Assembly: GCA_963514095.1 (NCBI GenBank)
Contig: OY741276.1
Coordinates: 11,703,739 to 11,767,738, forward strand
Direction: 5' to 3'
Length of the DNA: 64,000 bases
Source of the DNA: Eutrigla gurnardus
Taxonomy: Eukaryota > Chordata > Actinopteri > Perciformes > Triglidae
Position 1 is the stretch's first letter; the number at the start of each line of letters is the position of its first letter. The notes under the pieces are model-generated. The model had not been told where the DNA came from and searched no databases. It saw only the letters and a program-made list of their open reading frames with translations. The position numbers and the translations under genes were made by a program. Of the stretch, positions 13,713 through 26,660 are shown in pieces.

Positions 13713-14559
13713 CACCCACCTACCTTCACATCAAGTGGAAACGGTACATCAGATGTGAACAAGTTTGATATATGGGTATTAAACCTAAAATAACTTGATT
13801 TCACTAGGTAAGGGGAGTTAATAAGTTAATTTGGATGTTCGACCGATTGGAAAAGGTTGGTGCTTATTAAACTCTCGACTGCTTGTCGATGCTCTAATCT
13901 CTTGAATGATAATTCAGATGAAAAAGGTCAATCAGCAAATGTCATTGATAAAGTTTAATCAATGATATCAGTCTCGGAATTGTAGAAGAAAATGTGTTAC
14001 CTTACAATTCTTATTTGCATCTCATATAATGTTCCTTTCTCTCTAAACATCAAATGTCCTGCTGAGCTGTTTTTCTATTTAGTTAACCCTTGCAGTCTTG
14101 ATGAAAAGACTCTTTGATCTTTCCCTCTTCCTGAACTGTCCCCGTAACATTTGTCTCACATACATTGATCAAGGCCTGGTGAGTGACCCCTGTAGTGACA
14201 TCGTCTAGCATTCACACCTTGTAGACATCCACAGATGTCTCTTCCTCTGCAGAGAGACATGTGTTGATTCAATGCAAATCCACTCATGACGCCTTCCCTT
14301 TTGTTCTCCCGAATGTTCTGCATAAATCCAACTCGGCCAGGCCATTCGGGAGACTGGATCTTCATGGATACACTGTGAATTTCTTTTCTCCACTGTCAGT
14401 GATTAAACCTCATTTGAACCAGCCACAGAATTGGACCTGAGGAGTTTTTCTTCCACAGAATCTACCTGATCCTTTCAATCATACATGGTTCAGCATGGCT
14501 CAGCAACCCTGAGATAGACTGAATTGATCATTATCGCATTTCCCTCTTTTTCCAAAATT

Positions 14560-15235
14560 GAGTGGCATCCTAAATTGAATCTAATTAAATGATTATGCCA
14601 TCACTCTCCTTCACCTTTTGTGTAGTAATTAACGGGAACATGATTCATCCATTACATGTTGTATATTAATGGATTATTTTTTATTGAATCTGCTACACGC
14701 CATAATTGTCTGTGCTTTCTCATGTCGAGTGCGACGCATCCGTGTACGTGCATCAATATGTCTCTCTTACATGTATGCACATTGCTGCCGGTTGGAAGTT
14801 ATCTTGACATAAAATAAATAAATAAATTACAAGTTTCCAGCCTGACAGCAGCGGCATTACCTCAGTGATAAAGAATAGGTTGGTTAAATTATAATCCCAT
14901 CGCTCTAGAGTCTGACATGTCTCCCAGCCGAGCCTTTAAATCTTAATTTGAGGCTGCATTTCAAGCGCATGTGCTCGAGCTCTGACACGGCACCATGACG
15001 AATGTGTTCCGTGGCTTGTCTGCCTCTAAATTACAGACCATCAGAGATTGGCAAATGTAACACTACCACAGGATGTTGTGATTTTTACCCCTCTGTTCTA
15101 CTCTCAGATTTACAAGCTGTCTCTTGTGTGTAATTTAGAATGATTAAGGCCGTTTATTAGTTCCAGGCCCCTGACTGTCATGCAATAATCAATCAGATAT
15201 TTTACAGGTGCAGCAGCACACTGTGACAAGGTTAA
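14560..15235. promoter_or_regulatory. Candidate conserved non-coding element(s)
   Basis: A low-repeat stretch of mixed composition with many homeodomain-type cores (CTAATTAAATGATTATG, TAGTAATTAACG, TTAATTTGAGG) and no coding signal, of the kind common in developmental-enhancer deserts. Conservation itself cannot be seen here. Confidence 0.2.
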
Positions 15236-16577
15236 ATTACTTCTTATTTCTCATCATTCTCACTTACAACCCTCTCATAAATCACACCTTGAGTGAATGA
15301 GCCAGTTGTTGCAGTAAAAGAACATATTGGCATTTATAGTTTACATGTTGACATTCAATTTGATCACATCATTGTCGGTACACATTTTATTTGTGGATGC
15401 GTGTTGAGTTGTGTATAAATAATTTATAAAAGTGTATAATTTCATCCTTGACATTCCTACTGCTCTATTTTCCTTACATTCAATACATACACTAGGATGT
15501 AGAGTTAAGCCATTATGGTTTAAAGTGATCACAGCAACAGCCCTCACCTGAGCGTACTTTTTAGTTAAGTATAAACATATTATTATTAAAATAATGAATT
15601 TGTTACTGTTGCAGACAATAAAGTCTCTACTGCATTAATACTGTTGTGGTTTTTTTTTAGAGAGGAATAAAAGGGGAATATAATGCTGTGCATATATTAA
15701 AGGGATACTTGTTCTTTCAGGCCAAAGTTATTTCAGTTACTCATCTCTGCAGATATTAATAAATGGACTGTGTCCACACCGAGCCAACTGACAACCAACA
15801 TATCCATAACCATAAAAGAAACAAATATGATAGACTACGTGTTTCCTCTATTTCTGAAGGTTGGTTCACTGATAGATCTCTCAATATGTTTGGAACAGTT
15901 TTTTTTTTATTGGATGGTAGTTTATTGTTGTTCACTGAGACTCATTCACACATCTTGCCAACCACCACTCTCACCGTTATGATATGCAGATGAGCCCCGG
16001 TCGGCTCATTAGCCACAGTGAGGAGAACATGATTGGCATGCACTGGGTTTTTTTTTTTGCATTGTAAGACAAAGACTAATTACAGCTAATTTCCCAAATT
16101 TAAAAGAAAAGGGTACTCTGGTTTCAAGAGACTAGACAGTAGGGAGTTTGATCACACCCTCAGTCGTCCCTTTGTGTCTTTCCTTACTTGCATTCCTGAT
16201 CCCTGATTTGCAAATGACTCATTTTGTTCTCCCAACCTTTTTGGGGGGGGGGGTTCAACGCATTCAGGTACTCCTAATTTCCGGCTCCTCAGGCAAATAT
16301 GTAAATGAACACATCTCTAATTGCACAACATAAAATCTTATTGTGTGCTTTAAAACGCTGAATCTGACACTATTTTTTGATGTATTTAAATGTTCTAAAT
16401 AAAAGGTAAAAGGCAGATTGTGAACTCTTAAGGCTACAGATAGAGAAGTATTTTCATGAAAAGATATGGATCAAAGAGCAGGTCCTGCTGTTTGAAGCTT
16501 GACGCAGTCACTCTTTCTGTTTTAGAAAATGATAGCGCACTCACTAAAAGCATTGGCTGAGAGAGGCAGCAGCAGTG

Positions 16578-16595
16578 CCCCCCCCCCCCCCCCCC
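16578..16595. repeat. Poly-C tract (C18)
   Basis: Homopolymer. A similar C17 run lies at 21719-21735. Lengths may be unreliable in the assembly. Confidence 0.95.
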
Positions 16596-19309
16596 ACCAT
16601 CTCCATCCCTCTCTGCATCTCTGTCTAAATGCCTGTCTGTATCTCTCAACAACAAAGACACAGCTTTCGTATCTCACACTTCCACCTGGAGGTGTGCGAG
16701 CAGTAAAGTGGCATTTTGTGGATGACGTATACAGTTTGAAGTTAATACTCCTCAAAAATAGCAGATCTTTAACATTTCCTTTGATTTGCTCTGTTTCGGT
16801 TTGAATCCCTTGATCAAGTGGAGTGCTGTCTGTCTACCATGTAATAAATGGAAGTGGATGGAGGCACAGACTACAGTGGAAGCTCTTGAGTCACAGAGAC
16901 TTTTTCTTAAAGCTTCCAGTGCAAACACTGGCACGGAACAAACAACAGACCCTGTTGTTTGAAGCCCGGCACAGTTCCATTTTTGACACAAACACTATCT
17001 GCTCTCTCTTACTACTACTTCCCATTCCTCTGTTTCATCTCTGACCTTCTCCACAGACTGATGAGCTCATTATAGAAAGAGCTTCACTGGGGGGAAGAAA
17101 AGATGAAACGTGTTGATGTTTTACAGTTTGCCTTTTTTTTTAAATACAAAATAAAAGGAAGCACTTAAAGATTAGACAGCTTTGCCCTTTCTGTGTGTCA
17201 CCATGCCCGAACATGAAAGCAGTTTTGACATGCCTCACCCTTCTATGGAACAAGGAGGACAAGGAAAGTCTTTCAATGGGTTAAATGAAATGTTTGACGA
17301 TCACTTCCATTACACGTAGAATGTGTTTATCTCCTGGACGCAGATCCTGGGGAGTACATGTGTATTTGTCCACCCCCCCCCTTAAAAAAACATGAACGAA
17401 GCAGAGGACTTTTATTTTGAAGAACCACTAGAGTAAGACTCATAACGACATCCCATGTAAAGTAGGGGGCAGTATGCAACCTCTAAAGGAATGATTGCAA
17501 TCTACGATAAAACGGAAAGAAGAAGCGATGTTTTCTGCTTTGACAGGTTTGATGCTGTGTGTGTGCTTCCCACTGAAAAGCTTGGGGAAGTGGCTTTGAG
17601 CTGCACTTTATCTGAGGTGGATACTTTAATATTTGCGTGGACAACAAGCTACACAATGATGAGATCTATGCCTGAGCAGAACTGTTTTCAGTTAAGGTCC
17701 TGAAGAAAAGCAGCTCCTGCAGAGAGAGACCCAGATGGGTTTATGTGTCTGTCAGACGGTCTGAAGGGAATACGGCGCAATAATGCACAGCAGACTATTG
17801 GGCGGGTATATTCTTGAAATATTATTACTTTATTCTCGTTACTTTCTTCTTAAAATGTTATTGCTTTATTCTCAACTTATCAGAGAACAAAAATATCTGG
17901 GACACATTTTGAAAAGTTTTGTACATGCGCAGAAATCTTTCTGGGAACTATGAACTATTAAAATCCATGTTTCTAAAACATGATCGCAGTTAAAAATCAT
18001 GAATGTAGGCTTTAATTTGAGATAAATTATAATATATAAGATTTAAGATCAGACTAAATGAAAGTAGTTGATCTAGAAGACTAATTTCAAGAAATTTAGA
18101 ATGCTTGAGAGCCTTTTTTTCTTTGTCCATTCCATATTTAAATTTTTTAATTGTCACTTAGTGTCTGGATTTTTGTTTTACTTTACATTAATAAAGAAAT
18201 AGCTGCCACAATTTGGTGCATGCAAATTAATCAGAATGCAGGAATGAAGTGTTTAATGCTCAAAAAGGGAAGGAAGAACATATAATTTTTCCAACACTTT
18301 GGCCCTGGTTTGTGTTCAACTCAGACAATTCCCTCTCACAGAATTAGTCTTTAGGAGAGTTTAACATGACATTACTGCAGCAGACAAACATCCATTTTGA
18401 GAGCTATTTGGCTCACATTTAGTTGATAATTGAAGGCAATTTGCATATCACATTAACCTATATTAATTGTTGTGAAATGTTTAAAATTCAATTACATGCT
18501 GTGCTATTTATGTTGTTAAAATGTATAAAAATTAGGGAACTGTTTCAGTTTTTTAGACCGAATAAGCAATATATTTTTAGGTGCAGCAAAGCAGAGCAGA
18601 CAAACTCAGCCTGTTGCACATCCTGAGCATTCAGGCATAAATTAAATCTGTGTATGCATTTATTTCTAAAAACATATACAAAGATATATTTCAAAACTTC
18701 ACGTGTGACTGAACAATTATTTTGATTTTCATGATCATGACATGAAAACATGACAAAAGATGTAATTTCCTACTATTTTAAATCGTAAAGATGATGGTAG
18801 ATAGTTGTTAGCTCCTGGAAATCTCATTTTACAGTAAGACACATACACATCAGTTTTCAAAACCCAATTCAATATGAAATTCCTTTTTAAATAAGCATGT
18901 GAAACATGTTTGGTGGTGAGGGGTTTCAACATCAGCGATGGTGCTAAAGTCGATGAGACCCACAAACATTTCCCTTTTATTATGAATGCAATATCGATAA
19001 TGTGAAATAAAACCGGTCATATAATTAATCCATTACGTTGTACGCTCTACTATTATTTCTTTATTACCTTATCGTATTTCCTGAATATGATAAATGTGTG
19101 ATGTGATATACCTAAATTTGACTTCAGCAACTCTGTTGAAAATGCTGAGTCTGCAGTATTCTTTATCAATATTGCCCAGTCTGCATAGCCTTTCTAATGA
19201 GCAAAAGTTTTTACTACACAGTTTGGTAAGATGTTTAATTAAGGCCCCAGGGAGACGATACAATTTAGATTTTTTATTGTGTCCCCGCGTGGGCAACAGC
19301 CGTGACTGG

Positions 19310-19610
19310 AGACGTAATGATTTGGGGTTATCCATCAGTCCGTCCGTCCACTCTTGTGAAAATGATATCTCAGGAACACCTGGAGGGAATTTCTGCAGAT
19401 TTTGTGCAATAATCAACCTAGACTCAAGGTTAAACTGATTGGAATTTGAAGGTCAAAGGTCACTGTAACTTCACAAAAACATAACTCAATAACTCATATG
19501 CTCATTATGACAATTTCACACAAATGTCTAATAGGATAAAGTGACGACGTGATGAGATCTTGGACGGACATGGATGTAAGCCACAACATGACTGGTTGGC
19601 TGAGGCATAT
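19310..19610 (+). repeat. Interspersed repeat copy A (CTCAGGAACACCT family)
   Basis: Carries GTCCGTCCGTC, then TCTCAGGAACACCT, CACACAAATGTCTAATAGG and GACATGGATGT...CAACATGACTGG. The same ordered motifs recur at 34810-35070 and in part at 24465-24545, so this is one dispersed family in the window. Confidence 0.55.
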
Positions 19611-20719
19611 TCTATTTTTTGGAATTGAGAAAATTCTCTCTCTGTTAGCAGTCACCTTTTGAAGCTATCCAGCAGAGCCTAGTTATTAATGCAGACTAAA
19701 AAAGAGCTTCAAAACATGGGCATGTAACTGGAGAGCTGTTCATCTAAAGCCAAATTCTGTAGCATTCAAATACAACTCCAGCTTCAGTAGAAAGGCCCTT
19801 GATTGATGTAGTTGACCTCAAATGTCTCAAGTAGCCAATAAGGGAATGCTCCTAGGACAGAAAACCCATGACCTAAAAATGCTCAATTCCAAGTAGGGTT
19901 GCTAAATGTAAGGACTTTCTGTTATCATTCATTGGTCACATTAATATTCGTCGATAAATGAATCATTTTTTTCTCATTGAAACATGCTTTGAAAATACTT
20001 GAAATTGAATCGATCTAGCCTACATCAAGTAATCGATCATGGATTGATCATTAATATGTAATAAATTCTATAGTAAATGTCCAGGTGTGAGATTATTAAT
20101 AACTTCATGTGCAAGTCATACTTTATTAATGAGTTAGTATTGTATATTTCTGAGTTTATGGTATGTTTAAAATCTATAGTAAAAGTTTAGACTGCAGAGG
20201 TAATAAGTACAGCTGTCAATGGAATCACAATGTTGATAGGATATTGTAACAAGTTGTGACCAACAGTATCATCTTGTGCGATCAGAGCAAACAAGTGTTG
20301 CTGTTGTAACCAAACCCAGTGATGCATGTTGAGCTGCTGTTAAATTGCTCTTTAAACAGTTTGTGTGAATTTCTGATAAAAACCTGGCACTCAGCCATCA
20401 TAACCATCAGCAGCAGTGGTGGTAGTCGTCAACATCCAACAATTGGATTATTTAAAGTGAGTATATTAGCCAAGGTCTTTTTGTCGTGAACAATATCATT
20501 TACTTAAAGTGCCCGAGGGGTTTGTTCAGGTAGCTACAGTGGGATGTTAAGATCAAAGCCGAAGCATCTTTAAAGAGTAATTAAAAGGGATTTTTTGCTG
20601 CCCTCTCTTGTTGATTGTTTCACATGTGTTGCGTATGTAACCACACCCATCTCTGATGTCGTATTGACAAACCCTGCAGCACGCCCATGCAGCAAAGACT
20701 TTAAGATTTGAAGCTATTG

Positions 20720-21288
20720 TTAAAGGAGTCATCACCTGGAAATCGCAATTTCTCTTGTTAAAACATGCATATCTGTGTTTGACCTCAGTTGAAACTTGCC
20801 TGAAAGGCTGGAGTTTGAAAGTGGCGCCGTTTTTTCGCTTCTGCTCTTTTTCCGAACAGGAATAGCACACAAGGGTGTGCATTCCTAAAGCACGAGATTT
20901 TGATTCTGCGCCTTCGGTGACGTCACCGTGGCGGCTACTTGCATAAGCCCACCCCTCTTTCACCACCCAACCCCGCCCCGTCCGCTACCTGAAATCGCCG
21001 AAGCGCCGCCATTATGTTTTGGAGTCTGCATGCAGGCAAGCCCCCCCGGCTCTGTCCTTCCTGCGGCGAATCAACGCGCGCCTCATTACATATTATACAA
21101 TGCACATCCGGACCAGTCAAAACCTCGCGCGTAATCTCGCGTGATAAAATCGCGGTACGAAAAAGGGTCAGAACAAGCTCAATGTTTGATTAATTTTTTT
21201 TTTTTTTTTTCTAATAAGTTTTACGAATTGATCCAAAGCGATCCAAGGGGGGCTGGATACGTATAAAACCAGGTGATGACTCCTTTAA
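20720..21288. mobile_element. TTAA-flanked piggyBac-like MITE with CpG-rich interior
   Basis: TTAA at 20720-20723 and 21285-21288 bracket perfect 16-bp inverted repeats, AGGAGTCATCACCTGG and its complement. TTAA target duplication points to the piggyBac group. The interior is unusually GC- and CpG-rich (about 20900-21170) compared with its surroundings. The open frames across it are not transposase-like. Confidence 0.8.
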
Positions 21289-22075
21289 TAAAAACAACTT
21301 TAAAGTTGGGAGTGAACTGCAAAAGCTGCAAACAACCAGCTGTTATTAGTATTCATATTTGTATTAATAGTTTTATTAACACCAAATCATTGTGAGTAGT
21401 ATTAAAATTGAACTTTTCAGAATATTCCTTCACACCAGAAAATATCTTACTCAGGCGGGTTATATGTGAAGTACCCTCGTCATGGTACTGCCGTTGTTTA
21501 CACAGAATCAAAGCATAAGAAATGCTGTTGCTATGATACAAGTATGTTTTAAGTTTTGGGCCATTTCCTCTCCTCCACATCTCACCAGCCCCCAACAGCT
21601 TTTTCTCATTTGCCCTCCCATAACCCCATTGACCCTCTCTTGTCCATCCCATCATTCCTCCTCACAGTCTAAAAGGATCTTTATTGCCCCCACCTCTTCC
21701 TCTCCTCCCTACTATTTGCCCCCCCCCCCCCCCCCTTTCCATTTGCCATCAAGTGTGAAATGAGAGCGCAATGAGTTGACTGTGAGAGCAGAGAGGATGG
21801 GAGCGAGTGGTCGGTCACAGGAGAATGGTCTTAACTGGCCTGTCCGGCCCCAAATCCCAAACCCCATCCACCCCCTACATCACCACCACACACTCACATC
21901 CACACACCTCACTTCATCAGTCACAGAAGTGTCTGCGGTGACACATGGGTCACGGATTGGTTGCTCATTGATCACAATCAAACCAACCATCCGGGCAGCT
22001 GGAGGAGTTGCCGGTACAGTAGGCCACGCATCTGACCGAGAATCCCTGATAAAGACTATAGTGAACAATGCAAAG

Positions 22076-22076
<1 letters not shown>

Positions 22077-22119
<43 letters not shown>

Positions 22120-22120
22120 C
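22077..22120. repeat. (CA)n microsatellite
   Basis: CA repeat with one AAA interruption. Open frames across it are repeat artefacts. Confidence 0.95.
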
Positions 22121-22567
22121 CCCAAAACCCTGCATGGATTTATCCATGCATTCACACACACATCAACGATTCCATCATGCCTCTCTCCGTTTTCAAATTG
22201 GTTTACCCTCCTGACTAAAACTGCAATACGCTTACACAAAATGATAACTAGGAGAAGTAATTGGATTTTAAGAAGAAACTCTTTCCTCCAAAGCTGTCAC
22301 ACATTTCTGAATCTAAAGTGCTAATAAATATTGAAACGAAGTGCTGACATAATATGTAAAGTCATGAGATGTGAATAATGAGGGATGGCAGGGAAATCTG
22401 AGGAGAAGCAAATGTAAACAAGCTGGTTTCAAGCTTCGCACCTGAAGCTAATCAACACACCTGCTTGAGGTCTCAAACCAAATTAAATCAATTACACATG
22501 AGCAATTTGCAATATTTGGCAGATTCCATGATTGGTCGGTAACAACATAAGGTTATATGTCTCTGAC

Positions 22568-22595
22568 GCACACACACACACACACACACACACAA
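22568..22595. repeat. (CA)n microsatellite
   Basis: About 14 uninterrupted CA units. Confidence 0.95.
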
Positions 22596-24464
22596 AAGTG
22601 ACATATCACAGAGGACAGAAGCATTCCTCAACCCTGACAGAGACATGGTACTAGTGTCAAAAAGCTAATACGCTCTTAGAGGAAAGAAATAAATAAAGGA
22701 AGAGGGAGAAAGCGAGAAAGAACAAACCCTCTATACGGCCTGTTAGATTGTTATGTTAGAGATAACATTAATAAAACACATAAAGAAGTACTGACATTCT
22801 GGAATGGGTTGTGATTAATGCTTTCTACAGAGCCCTGTTTTTGTATACTGTGTTACTATATAGCTGGTTTATTGTTCGGGGACATATGCTAGCGTTACTT
22901 AGTAATATTGTATTAACAATTTTATGCAAGCATTTGTATTTGTTTCAGTTTGCAAAATATGTTACAGATGACACTCTTGTCATTGTGGCCAACTAAATAA
23001 AAGTCTCCCCACTGGGTCCATTAATAAGCTGATCTAAAGGCTAGCAAAGGCTCTCATCCATGATGACTTCAAATTGAGATTGAAATTTAATCATTTGTCT
23101 TCAAAACTGGTTAGCTGAACAAAAAAACAAAACTTTTTGGCAACTCCTGTTTTGTGGCTGCTGGGGATTTCTAAATAGACTCATGATGGGCAGGTTTAAA
23201 TGACATTATCAAGTCTATTTTTATCCCATCAATGTTCAGAGAAAACGTTTTCATTGCAATAGTCATATCAATCATAACTAATAAAGCTGTACCTGTCACA
23301 GTTGGACAATTTGTGTTTAAAAAAAAATCCATAGCCAGAGAATCCTGGTTGCACATGGCTGTTTGTGTCCCGCTGACCTTGAACGTCACAGCAAACTGTG
23401 TGAAAGCAAAAACCAATCAATCTGACAAACGTCATTCATCCCTTAAGGGAATTCCTCTCTTCGCCTTCTGACAGACCCTTGATGGAATTTTTAAATGTTC
23501 TGTTGACAGATATTTTTTTTATATTCAACGGACATTCATAGCTGTGTAAATCATGCCATATATTATACCTGTATTCTTCTGGCTGGGGTTTTGTAAGGGG
23601 ATTTCTCTTATGGTCGCCTTTTGCAGCACACTTAAAAGACGAGCCATTTTTATCCCGGGTTTCACAACCGTTGACAGCAGTCACAAAAGACAAGAAGCTA
23701 GAAAGGTACACAAACACATTTCCACCACTATTATCCATAAGCAATAGTTTAAAATAAAGCCAACGTTTTTAGACCAAAGAGTGTGTTTTTTATTGAACTT
23801 CATTATTTCCTCAAACCTGTCAACCTCTTGAATCTATCTAGGGAGCTGGTTTAAAAATACTTTATATTTCTTTGACTACTTTACAGCCTGTCTCCGCATA
23901 CTTTCCTTCAATCAGCCCCCTCTGATTTTGGCAGGACTTTGATAATGTGAATAATCAGATAAGCTCGGCCCCGTGAGCGTGCCTTGAAATCAGGCTATGC
24001 CAATTCAGCTAGTAAATTATTTTAACACGGCCGTGAAGAGGGACGACTCCACAGTAAAGTCTGAAAACTGTATTAAGTCTATTCTCTTTCTTTATTCACT
24101 GTACGGTGCCCTTGAGTGCTCAGAATGGCCCCTATAAACAAAATGTATTATTATTATTATAAACTGGAACACTGTGTGATCTGAAGAACATTGGTAAACT
24201 GAAATGAGAAAAAGCACAGCAAAAAGCTCTTAATACAACAGAAGCGGTTTCCAGGGGACAGTAGAAAGTAATGCCCTTGTCTTGTTTTCCTTTGGGGATT
24301 ATGAATTCAGGCTGTGGTCAAAAATTCAAAAGATGTATGTTTTTACATTGATGCCTTAATGTGTGGTCAAGTTATAGTTTATTTTCTAAACACTGTCACT
24401 TTTATTGTTGGTGACTTAATTTGGAGTGTGTTGGGCTCTCTGGGCCACCCTAAAAAACACACAC

Positions 24465-24545
24465 ACAAGAACTCATATGTTAGTTTGACAATTTCACACA
24501 AATGTCGAATAGATATAAATATTTTGAGGTGATGACAGTTTGGCA
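24465..24545 (+). repeat. Interspersed repeat copy B (fragment)
   Basis: AACTCATATG, then TGACAATTTCACACAAATGT and GAATAG...GTGATGACA, matching the middle of the copy at 19310-19610. Confidence 0.5.
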
Positions 24546-24737
24546 TACAGCTGTGAGTAATTCTATGTACTTGATAGGAAAGACAGTTTAATATGATAAT
24601 ACTGATCTACCAGATCATACTATAAAGCCACAGTGCTTTCTATCAACAAACACATTGTGTAGTATATCTTAATGGAGCTTAGAGACGTCCTGGATCTCGT
24701 GTCTTAGTTTTGGTAATGTGTGCACACGAATGGCTCC

Positions 24738-24835
24738 CTACCTTCCCCGCATGCCGCCAGCGCCCAGAGCTTCCCACTAATTTGCCGGCTGTTGGGAAGG
24801 GAGCTCCGGGCGCTGGCGGCACGCGGGGAAGGCTA
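24738..24835. repeat. Long GC-rich inverted repeat (hairpin)
   Basis: The left arm 24738-24775 and right arm 24794-24835 are nearly complementary over about 38-42 bases (core GCCGCCAGCGCCC against GGGCGCTGGCGGC), separated by about 18 bases. It is strongly GC- and CpG-rich within AT-rich surroundings. It could be a foldback element, a transposon-end hairpin or an RNA hairpin. Confidence 0.8.
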
Positions 24836-26457
24836 AAGACTGGTTCATAGATGTGACACATTAATGTCTCACAGAGCAACGACACATTAAAGGGGAGCAC
24901 GCTGCAGTCTCCTATGTGTGTTTGCTTCACGCATCCGCAGCCTGTTCGGGAGGGAGATGCGATGTGGGCATGCGATCACTACTCTTCTTTGTCTTCCTGA
25001 GCTTGTGAGGAAGAGAAGCGTAGATAAGAAACAAGAAGATGGAGTAATAAATGGCATTGTTAATTATTTAGATATTTTAGGTAGATTATGTACCGTTGCT
25101 TTTACATACTTGATAAGGTGAAGGACCCAGCCGTTACCTTCCATTAATTAATTTTATTATTGCTCTCCCCTTAATTGTCTTTATGAATATAAATCACAGC
25201 TGACTGCACTTTCAAGTTATAGGTCTCGTGCAAACTTAAGCACAGATTTAAAGAGAGTCGGTCATAAGGACCATATGTTCATGGAGAAGATTTACAAAAA
25301 AGTACTGGATTAGATTGTCAGCAGGAAAGGTTTATTTCTTCTCCTTTTCCCCGTCATATCTACAGTATGAATTACAAATGCATTAGTGTGCATGAAAGTG
25401 TATAGAAGCCGGAGAACAACTGTATGTACTTGAAAAGTATAGAACGCTGAAGAATCGCCTAAGGTCTGAGCTTCCTGCTTTCTGCTGTTTCTTATCAAAG
25501 GAGGGTTGGGGTTTAGTAAGGATAATTTCTCTTCACCGTACTTTATGATCTTGCTTTTAAATACTCACGGCCTGCAGGTGTACTCCTCTGTGAATATGAA
25601 GGGTAAAGAGATCCCCACAGTATTTTTTTATGTGTGCATGTGCTGCGATCTCTCTTCAGAATACCGCTAAAGATATGGAAAACAGCTCACGCTTGAAGGG
25701 TTTTCTTTCATACATGCTTCTGCATTTCTAGATTTATCTTTAACATTTTAACTTTAAATACTTAGATTTGTAAATCCATTTTTTTTTTTAAATGTCTTTG
25801 CATAAATTACAGAGTAATCAGATCACAAACATATGGCAGATGACCGTGCTGCAGATGATTCACAATTTTATGTTTACGGCAAGGAGTAAAAATATGAGGG
25901 TGGTGGAATGATATTTTTGTGATCATGGAGGTTAATACGCAGCAGGGGTTCGTATGAAGTTGCAGCGCAGTGGCAGATGGTTCGATGCACGGGTGTGCAA
26001 GTACATGTATAATACAAAAGTGTGTATTACAGCGACATGAACAAGCCGTGGATTAGACATCAAAGGGCAACAGGATTAGCATACAGCATCGGGCCATTGC
26101 AGCATAATCAGTTCTTCGTAGCAGTAATGCTATAGTAACGTGATGCATTTTTGTTGCCTATATCGGAGAGTGGAGGAGATCATCTGCATTAATCATTAAT
26201 CAGACAACTGTGAAAAAGCTGTGGTGTCTTAAGCTTTTTGGAAAACGTGCAAGGAGAAATGCATTTGAAAATGATTGTAATGCTTCTCTATTTGCAATAA
26301 CATACATGATATTTTATCCTAATATGTTTTTTTTTAATCTTATATCATTCGTATGTTTTAATAACCATGTGTTTCACTCCGTCCCATGGTGCAGTGACTA
26401 TTAAAAACAACTCACTTTGCCTCACCACCTTTTCATATTTTATATTGTGCAACTACA

Positions 26458-26660
26458 GAAGATGAATTAAGCCGCAGAAGAAAAAAAGGAACAAAATTAC
26501 AAGGAAGAAGGAAAATTGCATCATACAAGTATAGAGGAAAAGAAGTTGAAGCGGAGAAAGGGGGGGAGAGGGGAAAACAGAATCAGGAGGGGAAGAAGCA
26601 AAGGAAGGAGAAGGCAGAAGAAGAGGAAGAAGAAGCAGGAGAGGCGATGAAGAAGAATAT
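26458..26660. repeat. Polypurine tract, about 200 bases
   Basis: The plus strand is almost entirely A and G (GAAGAAGAGGAAG-like). No protein is supported on either strand. Confidence 0.85.

Larger units (their letters stand above)
15236..20719. other. Intergenic, no supported gene
   Basis: AT-rich sequence with homopolymer G and C runs (about 16243-16254, 16578-16595), a short diverged tandem (TTATTCTCGTTACTTT-like, about 17820-17875) and repeat copy A. Confidence 0.6.

Noticed and set aside
20553..20966. 137-codon minus-strand open frame
   Set aside because: Crosses the boundary of the TTAA-flanked MITE and does not resemble transposase.
21776..22324. 182-codon plus-strand open frame
   Set aside because: Built partly on the CA repeat (Thr-His runs); no conserved sequence and a competing minus-strand frame.
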